A stretch of 64,000 bases of DNA from Deinococcus betulae (GCF_020166395.1 NZ_JAIQXU010000015.1:1-64000), one strand, 5' to 3'. Positions 41,708 through 50,471 are shown, counted from the stretch's first letter. The notes: generated by a model not told the origin, from the sequence alone. Made by a program: numbers and translations.

Positions 41708-41739
41708 GAGCAGTGAAAGGGCGGCCCCCTTCACTGCTC
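41708..41739. terminator. 13-bp hairpin after the cysteine desulfurase gene
   Basis: GAGCAGTGAA(A)GGG pairs with CCCTTCACTGCTC with one bulged A and a 5-base loop. There is no T-run afterwards, so it is only a possible terminator for the azlCD operon. Confidence 0.5.
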
Positions 41740-41753
41740 AGCGTTCAACCCTG

Positions 41754-41909
41754 AGACGGATGCCGCTTCATGACGGCACAGCCGTAAGGGCACCGTCTGC
41801 GCCTCCCTCTCGCGGCATTCGTACCTTCTCCTGCTCGCTCTCCTGCGGAGCTTTGCAAGTCCGCTCGGATTTCACCGAGCAGACTGCTCGATTCAATCGG
41901 AGTCCGTAT
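41754..41909. repeat. Dispersed palindromic repeat, copy 3
   Basis: A 156-bp copy with the same right end CGGAGTCCGTAT and the hairpin GAGCA-GAC-TGCTC. Compared with copy 2 it carries an extra 'CCTGCGGAGCTTTGCAAGT' block. The right end lies six bases from the stop of the Imm49-type gene. Confidence 0.85.
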
Positions 41910-41915
41910 GAGCGC

Positions 41916-42764
41916 CTAACCCAGCAGTTCCAGCGGCAAGAGGGGGGACTGTACCGTGACCTTCAGCCCCCGGCGCCGGGCCAGCGCGCACAGTCCCAGA
42001 GCAGGTAGACAGATCCAGGCCACTGACTTGTTTCTCAGGTCCTCGTCGCGCTGATAGTACTTGACATGGCGCTCCAGGGCCAGGCGCACTTCGCCGTTAA
42101 AGCCGGCCTCGTCGCCCTGGGCCAGGCGGGTCATCATGCCCGCCTCACACATGGCGATCTCGGTGGCAAACGCCTGGTCTTCAGGGTCGAGCCCCGGCGC
42201 CTGCATGGCGTCCAGGGCGGCGATCAGTTTCTCCAGCACATCCGGCGCGCGGGTGTAGAGGGCCTGCGCCGCCTCAACCTGCAAGGTGCGGTAGGCGGGC
42301 GCCCGCGTCGAAGAAGCCGCAAACACCGGGGCGTAGGGCCGCATCAGCGTTTCTGTCATCACGACCGGCTCATCCCAGAGCAGGGTGAGATAGAAGGCCT
42401 TGAACCAGTGGCCAGGAGAAGCATTGGCGGGCCCCGTCGTGGTGCGCCCGATACTCAGGAGGCTATGCGGCGGGTTGGGCAGCAGGACTTCCAACTCCTT
42501 CTCGCCCTTGGGGAAGAGAGAGAGGTACAGGGCAAAGGCTTCGGCGTTGCCCGCCAGCCACGCCATGTTGCCGCATTCAGGGTCCGGCGCACGGCCAGCC
42601 AGCACCAGCAGGGTGGTCAGGTCATAGGCTTTGGTGGCCAGCCAGGTCAGGTTGTGCTGCGGCTCCTCGGCGCGGGCCAGGGAATCGCGCACAGACTGAC
42701 GGTACCAGGCAATGTCCTCTTCCAACGTTTCAAAGACGTACTCTTCCGCCAGCACGTGACTCAT
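41916..42764 (-). CDS. Imm49-type immunity protein
   Basis: 282 residues and all-helical, without signal or membrane segment. The pattern 'NASPGHWFKAFYLTLLWDEPVVMTETL', 'APAYRTLQVEAAQALYTRAP' and 'GFNGEVRLALERHVKYYQRDEDLRNKSVAWICLPALGLCALARRRGL' resembles Imm49 family immunity proteins, which neutralise nuclease-type toxin tips of polymorphic toxins. The ATG overlaps the stop of the upstream toxin gene by four bases, so toxin and antidote are made together. The match was judged by eye without a profile search. Confidence 0.8.
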   Translation of the reverse strand: MSHVLAEEYVFETLEEDIAWYRQSVRDSLARAEEPQHNLTWLATKAYDLTTLLVLAGRAPDPECGNMAWLAGNAEAFALYLSLFPKGEKELEVLLPNPPHSLLSIGRTTTGPANASPGHWFKAFYLTLLWDEPVVMTETLMRPYAPVFAASSTRAPAYRTLQVEAAQALYTRAPDVLEKLIAALDAMQAPGLDPEDQAFATEIAMCEAGMMTRLAQGDEAGFNGEVRLALERHVKYYQRDEDLRNKSVAWICLPALGLCALARRRGLKVTVQSPLLPLELLG

Positions 42765-45700
42765 GGCTGGCCTCCCACCGGATTCAAGTCAAACTCACGC
42801 ACCACCACCTGCGTAACCTCGTTGCTCACGGTGACCTGACCCGTCTGGGCGTCGGTTGTGCGGGTGGTGACCACAGGCGCCCGGACCTCCAGATAATTCA
42901 CGTTGCCCTGCTCGTAGGCGCCGTCCAGCGTCCGGCCCACAGCTTTGAGGTCCGCGTTGCGGTTACGCACCATGTTGTTCAGGATATCGGTGAAGTAGTC
43001 CTTGCTGCCCTGCTCGGCAAATTCGCCGGATTCAATGCGGCGGCGCCCCAGCGGACTGGAGCCGCCCTTGGCTTCAATCACGATGTACTTCAGCTTGCCG
43101 TTCGCGTCCTTGACCCGCCACACCTGGTCAAAGTCCCCGGAGCGGGACGGCGCGCCGGGCGGCGGGTACACCAGATCGGATTCGGGGTACTGACTCTTGA
43201 TGTAGTTGGTGCCGGCCAGTTCGCCCAGTTGCCGGCTCTCGTCCCGAATCTGCTGGTCCAGCACCTTCATGCGCGCCAGGTCTGCCTCGGTGGCGCCCAG
43301 CCCCTTGAGTTCCAGCAGGTCCCGTTCCTGCTGGGCCAGGGCGCGGCGGTCAAGCCGTTCTTGCACCTCGGCTTGCAGCTTCAGGTCCTGGCCGTCGCGC
43401 TGGCCCACCACCAGCTCGTTGTCCCAGTCATGCTTGGCGGCGTCGCCCTTTTTGGCCGGAATCGTGGCGTCACCAGTATTTTCGAAAGCGCGCGTGGTCT
43501 CGTTGTAACGCATGGGCGCGTTGTTCTTGTCGGTCACGTTCAGCTGAGGCCTGGTTTGGCCTTCGTACAGCGCCCACTGGTAGCCGTCTGGGGCGTCGGG
43601 CCAGCCCAGTTCCTTGGCCGCCACAGGGCCGCGCTTGAGCCGGGTGTCCACCTGCCCCACGGTGTCGGGGGTGGCCTCGGGGCTGGCTTTGGCCTTCTGG
43701 GCGTAGTCCCTGGCATACGCGTCGGCCAGATTGGCCTGCTCCAGCAGTTGCTCGCGCTTCAGAGGGCTGGGCGCGAGGTCCGCTTCCTGGCGCAGTCTGG
43801 CCGCCGTTTGCAGGTGCTTCTCGGTCTCGGCGGTCAGCCGGGCGCGCTCGGTCCTTGGCCTGGGGCTGGTCGGTTCAAACCCCAGCATGTCCTGAAGTTT
43901 GGCGCGGGTGCGGTTAACCAGACTGTTGTCGGCCCGCAGGTCGCGCGCCGCCGCCTCATGCTGCCGGAGGGTGGCCGGCGAGGTCTCCGGCCCCACCTCG
44001 ATGCGTGTTCGGCCGTCCGTATAGCCCTTCACGCTGGCCTGGTCGCCCCGGACCTGAAGGTTCATCTCTGTGGGCACCGTGCCGTGCCGGTTGCCGGTCA
44101 CGTTATTAACCCGGTCGCCCAGGGTGCTCCCAAAGCGCTCGCCCGCCGCCGTGGCCTTGGTCTGGAGGCCGCCCGCCCGGCCCGGCAGGCGGGTGGTGGC
44201 CGCGCCGACGCCCGTCCCAATCGCCATCATCATGATGGCCTCGGGGCTGGAAATGCTTTTCAGGGCGTCACCCAGGGACGCGCCAGTCATCAACTCGCCC
44301 AGGACGCTGCCGCCCAGGTCGAACGTGGTGCCCACGGCAAAGGTGCCGGCCTTCTGGGTCAGGCCGCTGCCCAGCAGGCCCGCCGTGCCCAGTTTGCCCG
44401 CGATCAGGCCGCCGGCTCCGCCCAGGGCGCCGCCCACCGCGCCCAGCACGGCGGCCTTGCCCACGCCGTCAAACAGGCTTTTCTGGAACTTCGCGTCCAT
44501 GCCAATGTTGTCAATGGCGTTGTTGCCCATCTGAATGACGGCGCCGCTGGCGGCCCCCACCAGGGCGCCGCCCACCACCGCGCCGATGGCCCCGGCCGCC
44601 GCGCCGGCCCCCAGTGCCCCGGCCATGGCGCCCACCGCCGCAATCACGGCCGGCCCCGCCACCACCGCGACCACGATGATGACGGCGACCATCAGGGCAA
44701 TCTTGACCCAGGCTTTCCAGCGCGGCTGCACCTGCGCGGCCGCCTTTTCGGCATTCTCGCGGATAGCGGCGTCTTCCTGCGGAAAGTTGGCCGAGAGCCC
44801 CTCGCGCAGGGGCGGCAGGGTGGCGCGCAGCTCCTCGGGCAGGTTCTTGAGGGCGCGGGCATACAACCCGTCCAGGCCCTGTTCCAGCGCCGTCAGGGTC
44901 TTGGCGGTGCTCTGCGCGTCCTGTTTGGTGCCCTGCTGATGGGCCTTGGTCAGGCCCTGAAAGAGGGCCAGCGCCTGCGTCACGACCGCCTGGGTCGAGC
45001 GGTCAAACCCGGCGGCCTGCGCCGCCCCCTGCCCCACGGCGGCGCGGGCCACCTGACCCAGCGCGGCGCTCGTCTGGGCGGCGCCCTGGCTCAGGCCTGC
45101 CGTCACCTGCGCCGTGCCCTGGGTAAAACTCAGCTGCGCGCGCTTGACACCCGCCGTGATGCCGCGCTGGGCCTGGTCCAGCGTGCGCTTCAGGTCCGCC
45201 GGGTCGGGCGCCTGGGCGCGGGCGACCTGGGTGCTAAAGGCGCTCAGCTGGCTGTCCAGCTGCTTGGCCAGCCCGGTCACCGAGCGGCCCAGCGACGTGC
45301 TGGCGCTGCCCGCCTGCCGGCTGAGCGCCGCCTGCTGCGTCTGCGCCTGTCGGGCAATGGCGGCCAATTGCGCGCCCTGGGTGGCGTCCAGGCCGCTCAG
45401 GGTGCCGGCCAGCTGGGCACGCAGGCTGCTGCTGAGGCTGCTGTAGGCCGCCTGCGCCTGCTGACGCGCCTGCCGCTCCCGCGCGCTGATGCGGCGGTGA
45501 GAGGCGTCCAGATGCTGTTTCAGGAGGCGCTCGGTGTCCTGCAGGGCCAGGTCAATGTTTTTCAGGTCCTTGCCCAGGCCGCCGCTCTCGCCCGTTAACT
45601 TGTTGGCCTCGTCCTGCGCCTGCTCCTGAAAGCCGGGGGCGTAGGCCGCGCCCACCTCCCGCGCGGCGCCCGCACGGGCCTTCCAGCGGTTGTCCGTCAG

Positions 45701-46690
45701 GGGCCCTTCCAGAAAGCTGTCATTCTCGCCGGTCACGTTCGATTCGTAGGCCTGGGCCTGGGTTTCGGCGCGGCTGCGGGCCTCCTGGCCCACCTCACCG
45801 CCCACCCGCACATAATCGGCTTTCAGGCGCTCGTATTCGGCGCGCACCGCGCTTTTTTGTGCGCTGGCCGCCGTGCGCGCGGCGGTGACCGACGCCGCAT
45901 ACTGCGTCTGCGTCTGGGTGCGCGCCGCCTGGGTGGCGGCCGGCAGCGCGGCCAGCGCCGCCGCTTTGCGCGCGGCCAGCTGCGCCGTGCCGGCGGCGGC
46001 GCGCGCCCGCGCCCTGGCTTTTTGCGCCGAGATGCCGGCGCGGACCTTGCCCTGCTGCGTAGTGGCGGCGCGCGCCACCTGCGCCCCAGCTTTGCGGGCC
46101 TGGGTCTTCAGGCGGGTCTGAGCCGCGCCAGCCTGCCGCTGCAAGGTGCCCACCTGCATGCGGTTGCGCCCCAGAAAGGCGCTGGCCAGCGCCCCCGAGG
46201 CCTTGCGCTGCGCCGCCAGTTTCCTGTTCGCGGCCGAGGGCGACACGCCCGCTGCTTTCAGTTTCGCGTGGTCCAGCTTGGGCTTGGCGAACTGGGCGCG
46301 CACCGGACTCTTGGCGGCCACCTTGGTCAGGCGGGCGGCTGTCGTCATGGCGGCTTTGGGGTTGAGGGACGAGGCCTTGAGGGCGGGCTGAGGCACCACT
46401 TTGGCCGGCAGGGTCGGGCGCTTGACCGGCTGCGGGGGGGGGGCTGCCTTGACCTGAGGCTTGAGCACCTGGGTGGCCCCTTTCTGGGCCGCTGCAAAGG
46501 CCTGGGCGTGGCTGGCCAGGTTGGGGGCGGGGCGCCGAGCGGCCGGCACGCGCCGCACCTGGGCCGCGACCTGTGGCGGCCGGGCTGGCGGCAAGCCCAC
46601 CTGCTCAGGAGCCTGCGGCCCCGTCTGGCTGGCCCCGCCCTTAGTGGGCTGACCGGGCTTGCCCCCCTCCCGCTTGCGCTCTGCGAACAT
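42761..46690 (-). CDS. Large polymorphic toxin with C-terminal restriction-endonuclease-like tip
   Basis: 1309 residues with a modular layout. A Lys/Arg/Pro/Ala-rich disordered front (about 1-260) has no signal peptide. A long Gln/Ala-rich coiled-coil region (about 270-650) follows, then a hydrophobic Gly/Ala segment ('ALMVAVIIVVAVVAGPAVI' and onwards, about 663-735), a linker with charged helices (about 880-1060), and a tip from about 1150. The tip has 'GDFDQVW' (D1186, D1188), a variable loop and 'YIVIEAKGG' (E1206, K1208), the D...ExK signature of PD-(D/E)XK nucleases. The Imm49-type gene immediately downstream supports a DNA- or RNA-cutting toxin. TACGAT is five bases before the ATG. Confidence 0.82.
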   Translation of the reverse strand: MFAERKREGGKPGQPTKGGASQTGPQAPEQVGLPPARPPQVAAQVRRVPAARRPAPNLASHAQAFAAAQKGATQVLKPQVKAAPPPQPVKRPTLPAKVVPQPALKASSLNPKAAMTTAARLTKVAAKSPVRAQFAKPKLDHAKLKAAGVSPSAANRKLAAQRKASGALASAFLGRNRMQVGTLQRQAGAAQTRLKTQARKAGAQVARAATTQQGKVRAGISAQKARARARAAAGTAQLAARKAAALAALPAATQAARTQTQTQYAASVTAARTAASAQKSAVRAEYERLKADYVRVGGEVGQEARSRAETQAQAYESNVTGENDSFLEGPLTDNRWKARAGAAREVGAAYAPGFQEQAQDEANKLTGESGGLGKDLKNIDLALQDTERLLKQHLDASHRRISARERQARQQAQAAYSSLSSSLRAQLAGTLSGLDATQGAQLAAIARQAQTQQAALSRQAGSASTSLGRSVTGLAKQLDSQLSAFSTQVARAQAPDPADLKRTLDQAQRGITAGVKRAQLSFTQGTAQVTAGLSQGAAQTSAALGQVARAAVGQGAAQAAGFDRSTQAVVTQALALFQGLTKAHQQGTKQDAQSTAKTLTALEQGLDGLYARALKNLPEELRATLPPLREGLSANFPQEDAAIRENAEKAAAQVQPRWKAWVKIALMVAVIIVVAVVAGPAVIAAVGAMAGALGAGAAAGAIGAVVGGALVGAASGAVIQMGNNAIDNIGMDAKFQKSLFDGVGKAAVLGAVGGALGGAGGLIAGKLGTAGLLGSGLTQKAGTFAVGTTFDLGGSVLGELMTGASLGDALKSISSPEAIMMMAIGTGVGAATTRLPGRAGGLQTKATAAGERFGSTLGDRVNNVTGNRHGTVPTEMNLQVRGDQASVKGYTDGRTRIEVGPETSPATLRQHEAAARDLRADNSLVNRTRAKLQDMLGFEPTSPRPRTERARLTAETEKHLQTAARLRQEADLAPSPLKREQLLEQANLADAYARDYAQKAKASPEATPDTVGQVDTRLKRGPVAAKELGWPDAPDGYQWALYEGQTRPQLNVTDKNNAPMRYNETTRAFENTGDATIPAKKGDAAKHDWDNELVVGQRDGQDLKLQAEVQERLDRRALAQQERDLLELKGLGATEADLARMKVLDQQIRDESRQLGELAGTNYIKSQYPESDLVYPPPGAPSRSGDFDQVWRVKDANGKLKYIVIEAKGGSSPLGRRRIESGEFAEQGSKDYFTDILNNMVRNRNADLKAVGRTLDGAYEQGNVNYLEVRAPVVTTRTTDAQTGQVTVSNEVTQVVVREFDLNPVGGQP

Positions 46691-46999
46691 GACTCATCGT
46701 ACAACTCCGGGGCGAAGCTGCTCACCGTAGCTTCCAGAACGCCTGAGAAGGATCTAGACGGAATGACTGTTCCAGACGTGTCCGAGAGCCTTTGGGGCAT
46801 TAAGGAATAAGGGTTCCGGGCATGCGTTGGTAATTCAGAGACTTTCCAGAATGTGGGCGTTTGAAACAGAGGCCGACTAAGAAGTTGCCGGCCAGAACGA
46901 GTGGCTTTGAAGGAAGACGGCGCAGGGCGCTCTGTCTAAATCGACATCCAGTGTCACGCGACTGACGTTCCTTCAAGCCTCAGGATAGATAGGAGTCAC
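46691..46999. other. Intergenic region upstream of the toxin gene
   Basis: About 310 bases with no coding pattern. A long-range inverted pair, GGCTTTGAAGGAA (46903-46915) and TTCCTTCAAGCC (46968-46979), matches with one bulged base and encloses a 52-base spacer. It may be a relic of a small mobile element or a regulatory structure. The toxin promoter must lie here, and TACGAT at 46696-46701 is the only candidate -10 box. Confidence 0.4.
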
Positions 47000-47680
47000 T
47001 CACCTGACCGCGCCGTACAGGCTGGTTTCTAGCCCCGGAAACGCGGCGCGCAGCTGGTTAGCCAACTGCCCCAGTCCCCACCACTCGGTGCGGCGGTGCC
47101 CCAGGGCAATCAGACCCAGGCCCGCCGCCTGCACGGCCGCGAGGGCCGAGGGCCGCTGCTGCCCTGTCAGGTAGACCTGCGCCCCCTGTGCCGCCGCCAG
47201 CGTCACGGTGCCCGGACTGAGGCGGTTCATCAGCGCTACGCGCAGCGGCCTTGCCACGGGCTCCCTGGGCGCCAGGGCCTCATCCTCACCGCCCAGTTCG
47301 GCGTGAAGGGCGGCCCGCAACTCCTCCCAGCTGGCCTGAGGCGCCGTGGCCAGCAGTCCGGCTGGCTGGCCTTCCCAGTGCAGCAGCTGTACCGCCGTCC
47401 AGCCCAGTCGCGCCGCCAGCACGCGGTTCGGCCCAGTGGTCAGGTGCAGGTCAAAGCCGTCGTGGGCGCCCAGCACCCCCAGCCCCGGCCAGCCCTCCCC
47501 CACCCCGCGCGAGCGGTGCAGAAACAGGGCATCCGCCTGAAGGTCAGTGGGCAGTTCTCCCGGTTCCAGCGCCAGGGCCAGGCGGGTCACTGCCTCTGGG
47601 CCGGGGCGCTTGAGGGGCTGAGGCTCGGCCAGGTAGGCGCCCAGCCAATCGGCCAGAGCCGAGAGGGTGGCCGGACTCAT
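47000..47680 (-). CDS. NIF3-like dinuclear metal-centre family protein
   Basis: 226 residues. Typical elements are the N-terminal 'ALADWLGAYL', 'LQADALFLHRSRG', then 'AQGAQVYLTGQQRPSALAAVQAAGLGLIALGHRRTEWWGLGQLANQL', where the His-x(3)-Glu pair belongs to the metal site. The N-terminal metal-binding HxH motif is reduced to 'LHR', so metal binding may be altered. Relatives form ring hexamers of uncertain enzymatic role. The ATG overlaps the stop of the kinase gene, indicating one operon. Confidence 0.75.
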   Translation of the reverse strand: MSPATLSALADWLGAYLAEPQPLKRPGPEAVTRLALALEPGELPTDLQADALFLHRSRGVGEGWPGLGVLGAHDGFDLHLTTGPNRVLAARLGWTAVQLLHWEGQPAGLLATAPQASWEELRAALHAELGGEDEALAPREPVARPLRVALMNRLSPGTVTLAAAQGAQVYLTGQQRPSALAAVQAAGLGLIALGHRRTEWWGLGQLANQLRAAFPGLETSLYGAVR

Positions 47681-48177
47681 GCCGGCCACCGGTGAACGAC
47701 GGCCCGGTAGGGCGGCTGGGTGGTGGGGGCCAGCTCAGCGTGGTCGGGCCCCTCATACCACCCAGCCCAGGTCTCCAGTTCGGCGCGGGTGACAGGGAAA
47801 GTGTGGGGCGGTAGGGCCGCGTTGCGCGCGTCCAGCCGCGCCCACAGGGTCTCCAGCGGCACCTCCAGCACATGCAGCTCGAACGCCACGTCCAGCGCCG
47901 CCGCCCGCGCCCGGAACAGGTCGCGTTCCTGGCGGGCCCAGCAGCCGTAGTCCAGCACGACACTCATCCCCAGGGTCAGCACCCGCGCCGCCACGTTCCA
48001 CAGCAGGTCGCTTTCCAGCAGCCAGCGCTGTTCCCCAGCCTCACCCGCGCCGAACAGCGGCGCCATCCACTCGTCGGGAGTCAGGCGCAGGGCCGCGCGC
48101 CCAGTCTCCAGCTGCCGCGCCAGCGTGGTCTTTCCGGCGCCGGGCAAGCCCACGAGCAGCATCAGGGTGGCGGCCAT
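47677..48177 (-). CDS. P-loop AAA/kinase-like protein
   Basis: 166 residues. The Walker A motif GLPGAGKT is at 10-17, 'RLTPDEWMAPLFG' forms the base of the substrate-binding part, 'MSVVLDYGCWARQERDLFRARA' is the Walker-B-like strand, and 'LEVPLETLWARLDARNA' is the lid. It resembles small nucleoside, polynucleotide or aminoglycoside kinases of the P-loop zeta-toxin-like group. The substrate cannot be assigned. The ATG at 48177 is preceded by TATGCT at six bases without a ribosome binding site, so translation is probably leaderless. The longer upstream reading frame is antisense to the next gene. Confidence 0.82.
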   Translation of the reverse strand: MAATLMLLVGLPGAGKTTLARQLETGRAALRLTPDEWMAPLFGAGEAGEQRWLLESDLLWNVAARVLTLGMSVVLDYGCWARQERDLFRARAAALDVAFELHVLEVPLETLWARLDARNAALPPHTFPVTRAELETWAGWYEGPDHAELAPTTQPPYRAVVHRWPA

Positions 48178-48183
48178 GTGGGC

Positions 48184-48189
48184 AGCATA
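48184..48189 (-). promoter_or_regulatory. -10 box TATGCT of a leaderless gene
   Basis: Minus-strand TATGCT, then GCCCAC, then the ATG at 48177. Confidence 0.55.
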
Positions 48190-48235
48190 GCGGGCCGGGG
48201 CCACAACTGCGGTCGCCCCCGGCGCCTGGCCACGC

Positions 48236-48241
48236 CAGACT
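48236..48241 (+). promoter_or_regulatory. -10 box CAGACT of a leaderless gene
   Basis: CAGACT (one mismatch to TANNNT), then GCATGG, then the GTG at 48248. Confidence 0.4.
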
Positions 48242-48247
48242 GCATGG

Positions 48248-48946
48248 GTGACGCCCACCTCGCCGCCCGTGACCCTGGCCACGCCCCTGAGCCTGCGCAG
48301 CTCGTTCCGGTTTCCTGTGCAGCATGCCCAGGCCCGCCGGGAGGTGCTGCTGGGGGCCGCCCTGCTGCTGGTCTTTCCGCTCGGCTGGCTGCTGAACATG
48401 GGGCACCGCATCGCCCTCGTTCACGCCATGCACAGAGGCCAACCCGCCTGGCCCGCGTGGCCGGCCTGGGGGCGCCAGGGCTGGGACTGGGCCGGCTGGG
48501 GCACGCTGCTGCGCCACGGCTGGCTGACCTTTCTGGGCATGGTGCAGTACCACAGCCCCGCCCTGGCCGCCGAGGCGCTGGCCTGGGGCCTGCACAGCCC
48601 GGCGCTGCACCTGCTGGCGGCGCTGCTGTGGGTGCTGGCCACCGCCGCCGTGCCCGGCTACATGACCCACTACTGCCTGAACCTCGACCTCCGCGAAATC
48701 TTTGACCCCTGGCGGGCGCTGCGCCGGGTCCACGAAGGCGGCCGGGCCTACTGGCACGCCTGGGGCGTCGTGCTGTGTGCCCTGGCCTGCTCCTTTCTGG
48801 GCCTGCTGGCCGGTGGCGTGGGCTTCCTGGTCAGCAGCGTGTGGTTCTGGCAGGTGGCGGGATTCAGCTTTGCCACCGTATTTACACAGCGATTTGAACT
48901 GGGCGCAGCCGCAGGCCCACCCCCGCTGACCCCTCAGACGAACTGA
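48248..48946 (+). CDS. DUF4013-like membrane protein
   Basis: 232 residues with about four membrane helices. The C-terminal half has 'VPGYMTHYCLNLDLREIFDPWRALRRVHEGGRAYWHAWGVVLCALACSFLGLLAGGVGFLVSSVWFWQVAGFSFATVFTQRF'-type sequence, which fits DUF4013 proteins: a cytoplasmic amphipathic segment between two hydrophobic pairs. No biochemical role is known. The stop codon overlaps the left end of repeat copy 4. The gene is divergent from the kinase gene, with 70 bases between the starts. Confidence 0.7.
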   Translation: MTPTSPPVTLATPLSLRSSFRFPVQHAQARREVLLGAALLLVFPLGWLLNMGHRIALVHAMHRGQPAWPAWPAWGRQGWDWAGWGTLLRHGWLTFLGMVQYHSPALAAEALAWGLHSPALHLLAALLWVLATAAVPGYMTHYCLNLDLREIFDPWRALRRVHEGGRAYWHAWGVVLCALACSFLGLLAGGVGFLVSSVWFWQVAGFSFATVFTQRFELGAAAGPPPLTPQTN

Positions 48947-49102
48947 TGCGGATTCCGCTGAATTGCAGCACAGCAAAGACAGGCACCGCCTGCGCTTCCA
49001 TATCGCGAAATCCGTAGCTGTTCCTGCTCGCTCTGCTGCGCAGCTTTCCAAGTCCGCTCGGATTTCAGCGAGCATTCTGCTCGATTCAATCGGAGTCCGT
49101 AT
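48946..49102. repeat. Dispersed palindromic repeat, copy 4
   Basis: A 157-bp copy starting on the last base of the preceding stop codon (ATGCGGATTCCGC left end) and ending CGGAGTCCGTAT. It contains the hairpin CGAGCA-TTC-TGCTCG. It is joined to copy 5 with two shared bases. Confidence 0.85.
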
Positions 49103-49272
49103 GACACTTCATTGCAGCACAGCCGGAAAGGCACCGGCTGCGCCTGCATCTGGCGAAATCCACACCTTTTCCTGCTCGACCTCCTGCGGAGCTTTTCAAG
49201 CCTGCGGCGCCGCTGTCCAAGGCCACTCGGATTCTACCCAGCAGTCTGCCCGAGGACGGTCGGAGTCCGTAT
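49101..49272. repeat. Dispersed palindromic repeat, copy 5 (tandem with copy 4)
   Basis: A diverged 172-bp copy directly following copy 4. It keeps the 'TTGCAGCACAGCCGGAAAGGCACCG' block and the right end CGGAGTCCGTAT, but the hairpin is degenerate and it carries an extra G+C-rich insert near 49205. The right end touches the stop codon of the sugar-binding protein gene on the other strand. The two copies fill the 325-base gap. Confidence 0.85.
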
Positions 49273-50432
49273 CACGGCTGAAGCGCGGCCCTGATCCTCT
49301 GAACCGCCTGATCCAGAATGGCGCGCACGGGTTGATCCGGCTGGGCCTGAAGCTGGCGCAGCGCCTCGGCCCACGGCCGCCACACCGCAGTCATGGCCGA
49401 GATCTTGGGCACTGGCGCGCCCCGGCGGATGCCTTCCCCAAACCCGCTGAGCGCCTGATTGTTCTCGATCGCCGCGGCCCGCGCCGCCGGGCTGGACGGG
49501 AGGCGGCCACCCGCTTGAAACAGCGTCAACTGCGCCTCATCCGTCGTTAAGGCGCGGGCCAGTGCGGTCGCCTCGGCGCGGTGGGCACTGCTGGCCGCGA
49601 CCATCGCCGCCTGCCGGCCCACGAACGGCTGCCACGCCTCGGGGGCGCCGGGCGGCGCTGGCAACGGCACGGAACGCACGTCCAGTCCAGTCCGCTGCAG
49701 GTCACCGAAATTCCAGGGCCCCGTCAGCCACAGGGCCAGGCGCCGACTCGTGAACGCTTTCTGCGCCGCCGCATCATCGAGGGTGCCCGCCAGGCCCTCT
49801 ACCTGCCCCAATTCCCGCAAAAAGGTGCCGGCCTGCACCGCCCCTGCGGTGGCCAGGCCCAAGTCGGCTGGACCAAGGCGGCCCGCCTTCAGGCCGAACA
49901 CTGGCGCACTGTACGCTTCAAAGACGCCGGCCTGCGTATAAGGGTCTTGCAGATCAGAGGCCAGCCCCAAGCGGCCCGCCCGGACCTGTTCGCTCATGAC
50001 CTGGCGCAATTCGGCCCAGGTTGCCGGTGGTCTGGGCACCAGCTCCGCGTTGTAGACCAGTGCGAGGGCCTCGGCCATGAGGGGCAGGCCCAACAGTTGG
50101 CCCTCAGAGGTAAAGGCCTGCTGACCCGCCGCGTCCGGCGTCCCCTGCGGGGTCAGGGGCGCGGCAAGCCCGATGACGGCCCCCAGCCACTCGTCAGGGA
50201 CCCCCACCACCACATCCGGCCCCGCACGGCCTGCCGCCTGCCAACGGGGCCCCAGTTCATCAAAGGGAATCTGGCGCACCTGAACGCGGTGACCCGTGCG
50301 CGCCGTAAACGCCTGGGCCTCTGTCTCCAGCCAGTGACGGTCACCCGCCACGTAGGACGTCCAGACGGTGAGGGGAACCGCTTGCCCAGCACCGGCCAAG
50401 AGCAGAATGGTGGTGAAGAGAAAGCGCCGCAT
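49272..50432 (-). CDS. Extracellular solute-binding protein of a sugar-type ABC transporter
   Basis: 386 residues with a cleavable signal peptide ('RRFLFTTILLLAGAGQAVP'). It has the type 1/maltose-type fold: 'VWTSYVAGDRHWLETEAQAFTARTGHRVQVRQIPFDELGPRW' and 'GPDVVVGVPDEWLGAVIGL', hinge strands 'LALWLTGPWNFGDLQRTGLDVRSVPLPAPPGAPEAWQPFVG', and 'MTAVWRPWAEALRQL' at the end. Sequence favours maltose or maltodextrin-like ligands. No permease or ATPase genes are next to it, so it must work with components elsewhere. ATG 50432 has GAAAGGA two to three bases before it; the in-frame GTG at 50450 would add six residues. Confidence 0.88.
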   Translation of the reverse strand: MRRFLFTTILLLAGAGQAVPLTVWTSYVAGDRHWLETEAQAFTARTGHRVQVRQIPFDELGPRWQAAGRAGPDVVVGVPDEWLGAVIGLAAPLTPQGTPDAAGQQAFTSEGQLLGLPLMAEALALVYNAELVPRPPATWAELRQVMSEQVRAGRLGLASDLQDPYTQAGVFEAYSAPVFGLKAGRLGPADLGLATAGAVQAGTFLRELGQVEGLAGTLDDAAAQKAFTSRRLALWLTGPWNFGDLQRTGLDVRSVPLPAPPGAPEAWQPFVGRQAAMVAASSAHRAEATALARALTTDEAQLTLFQAGGRLPSSPAARAAAIENNQALSGFGEGIRRGAPVPKISAMTAVWRPWAEALRQLQAQPDQPVRAILDQAVQRIRAALQP

Positions 50433-50471
50433 GGTCCTTTCAGATAGCACAGATGGCTTGACCGAGGCGGT

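Noticed and set aside
43229..45598. A 789-codon open frame on the plus strand inside the toxin gene
   Set aside because: It is antisense to the toxin, His/Gln/Arg-rich and without any protein-like pattern; the opposite frame has toxin domains and an immunity partner.
48946..49272. CRISPR array or tRNA genes in the repeat region
   Set aside because: Only two long, diverged copies without spacers of equal length; no tRNA cloverleaf could be formed.
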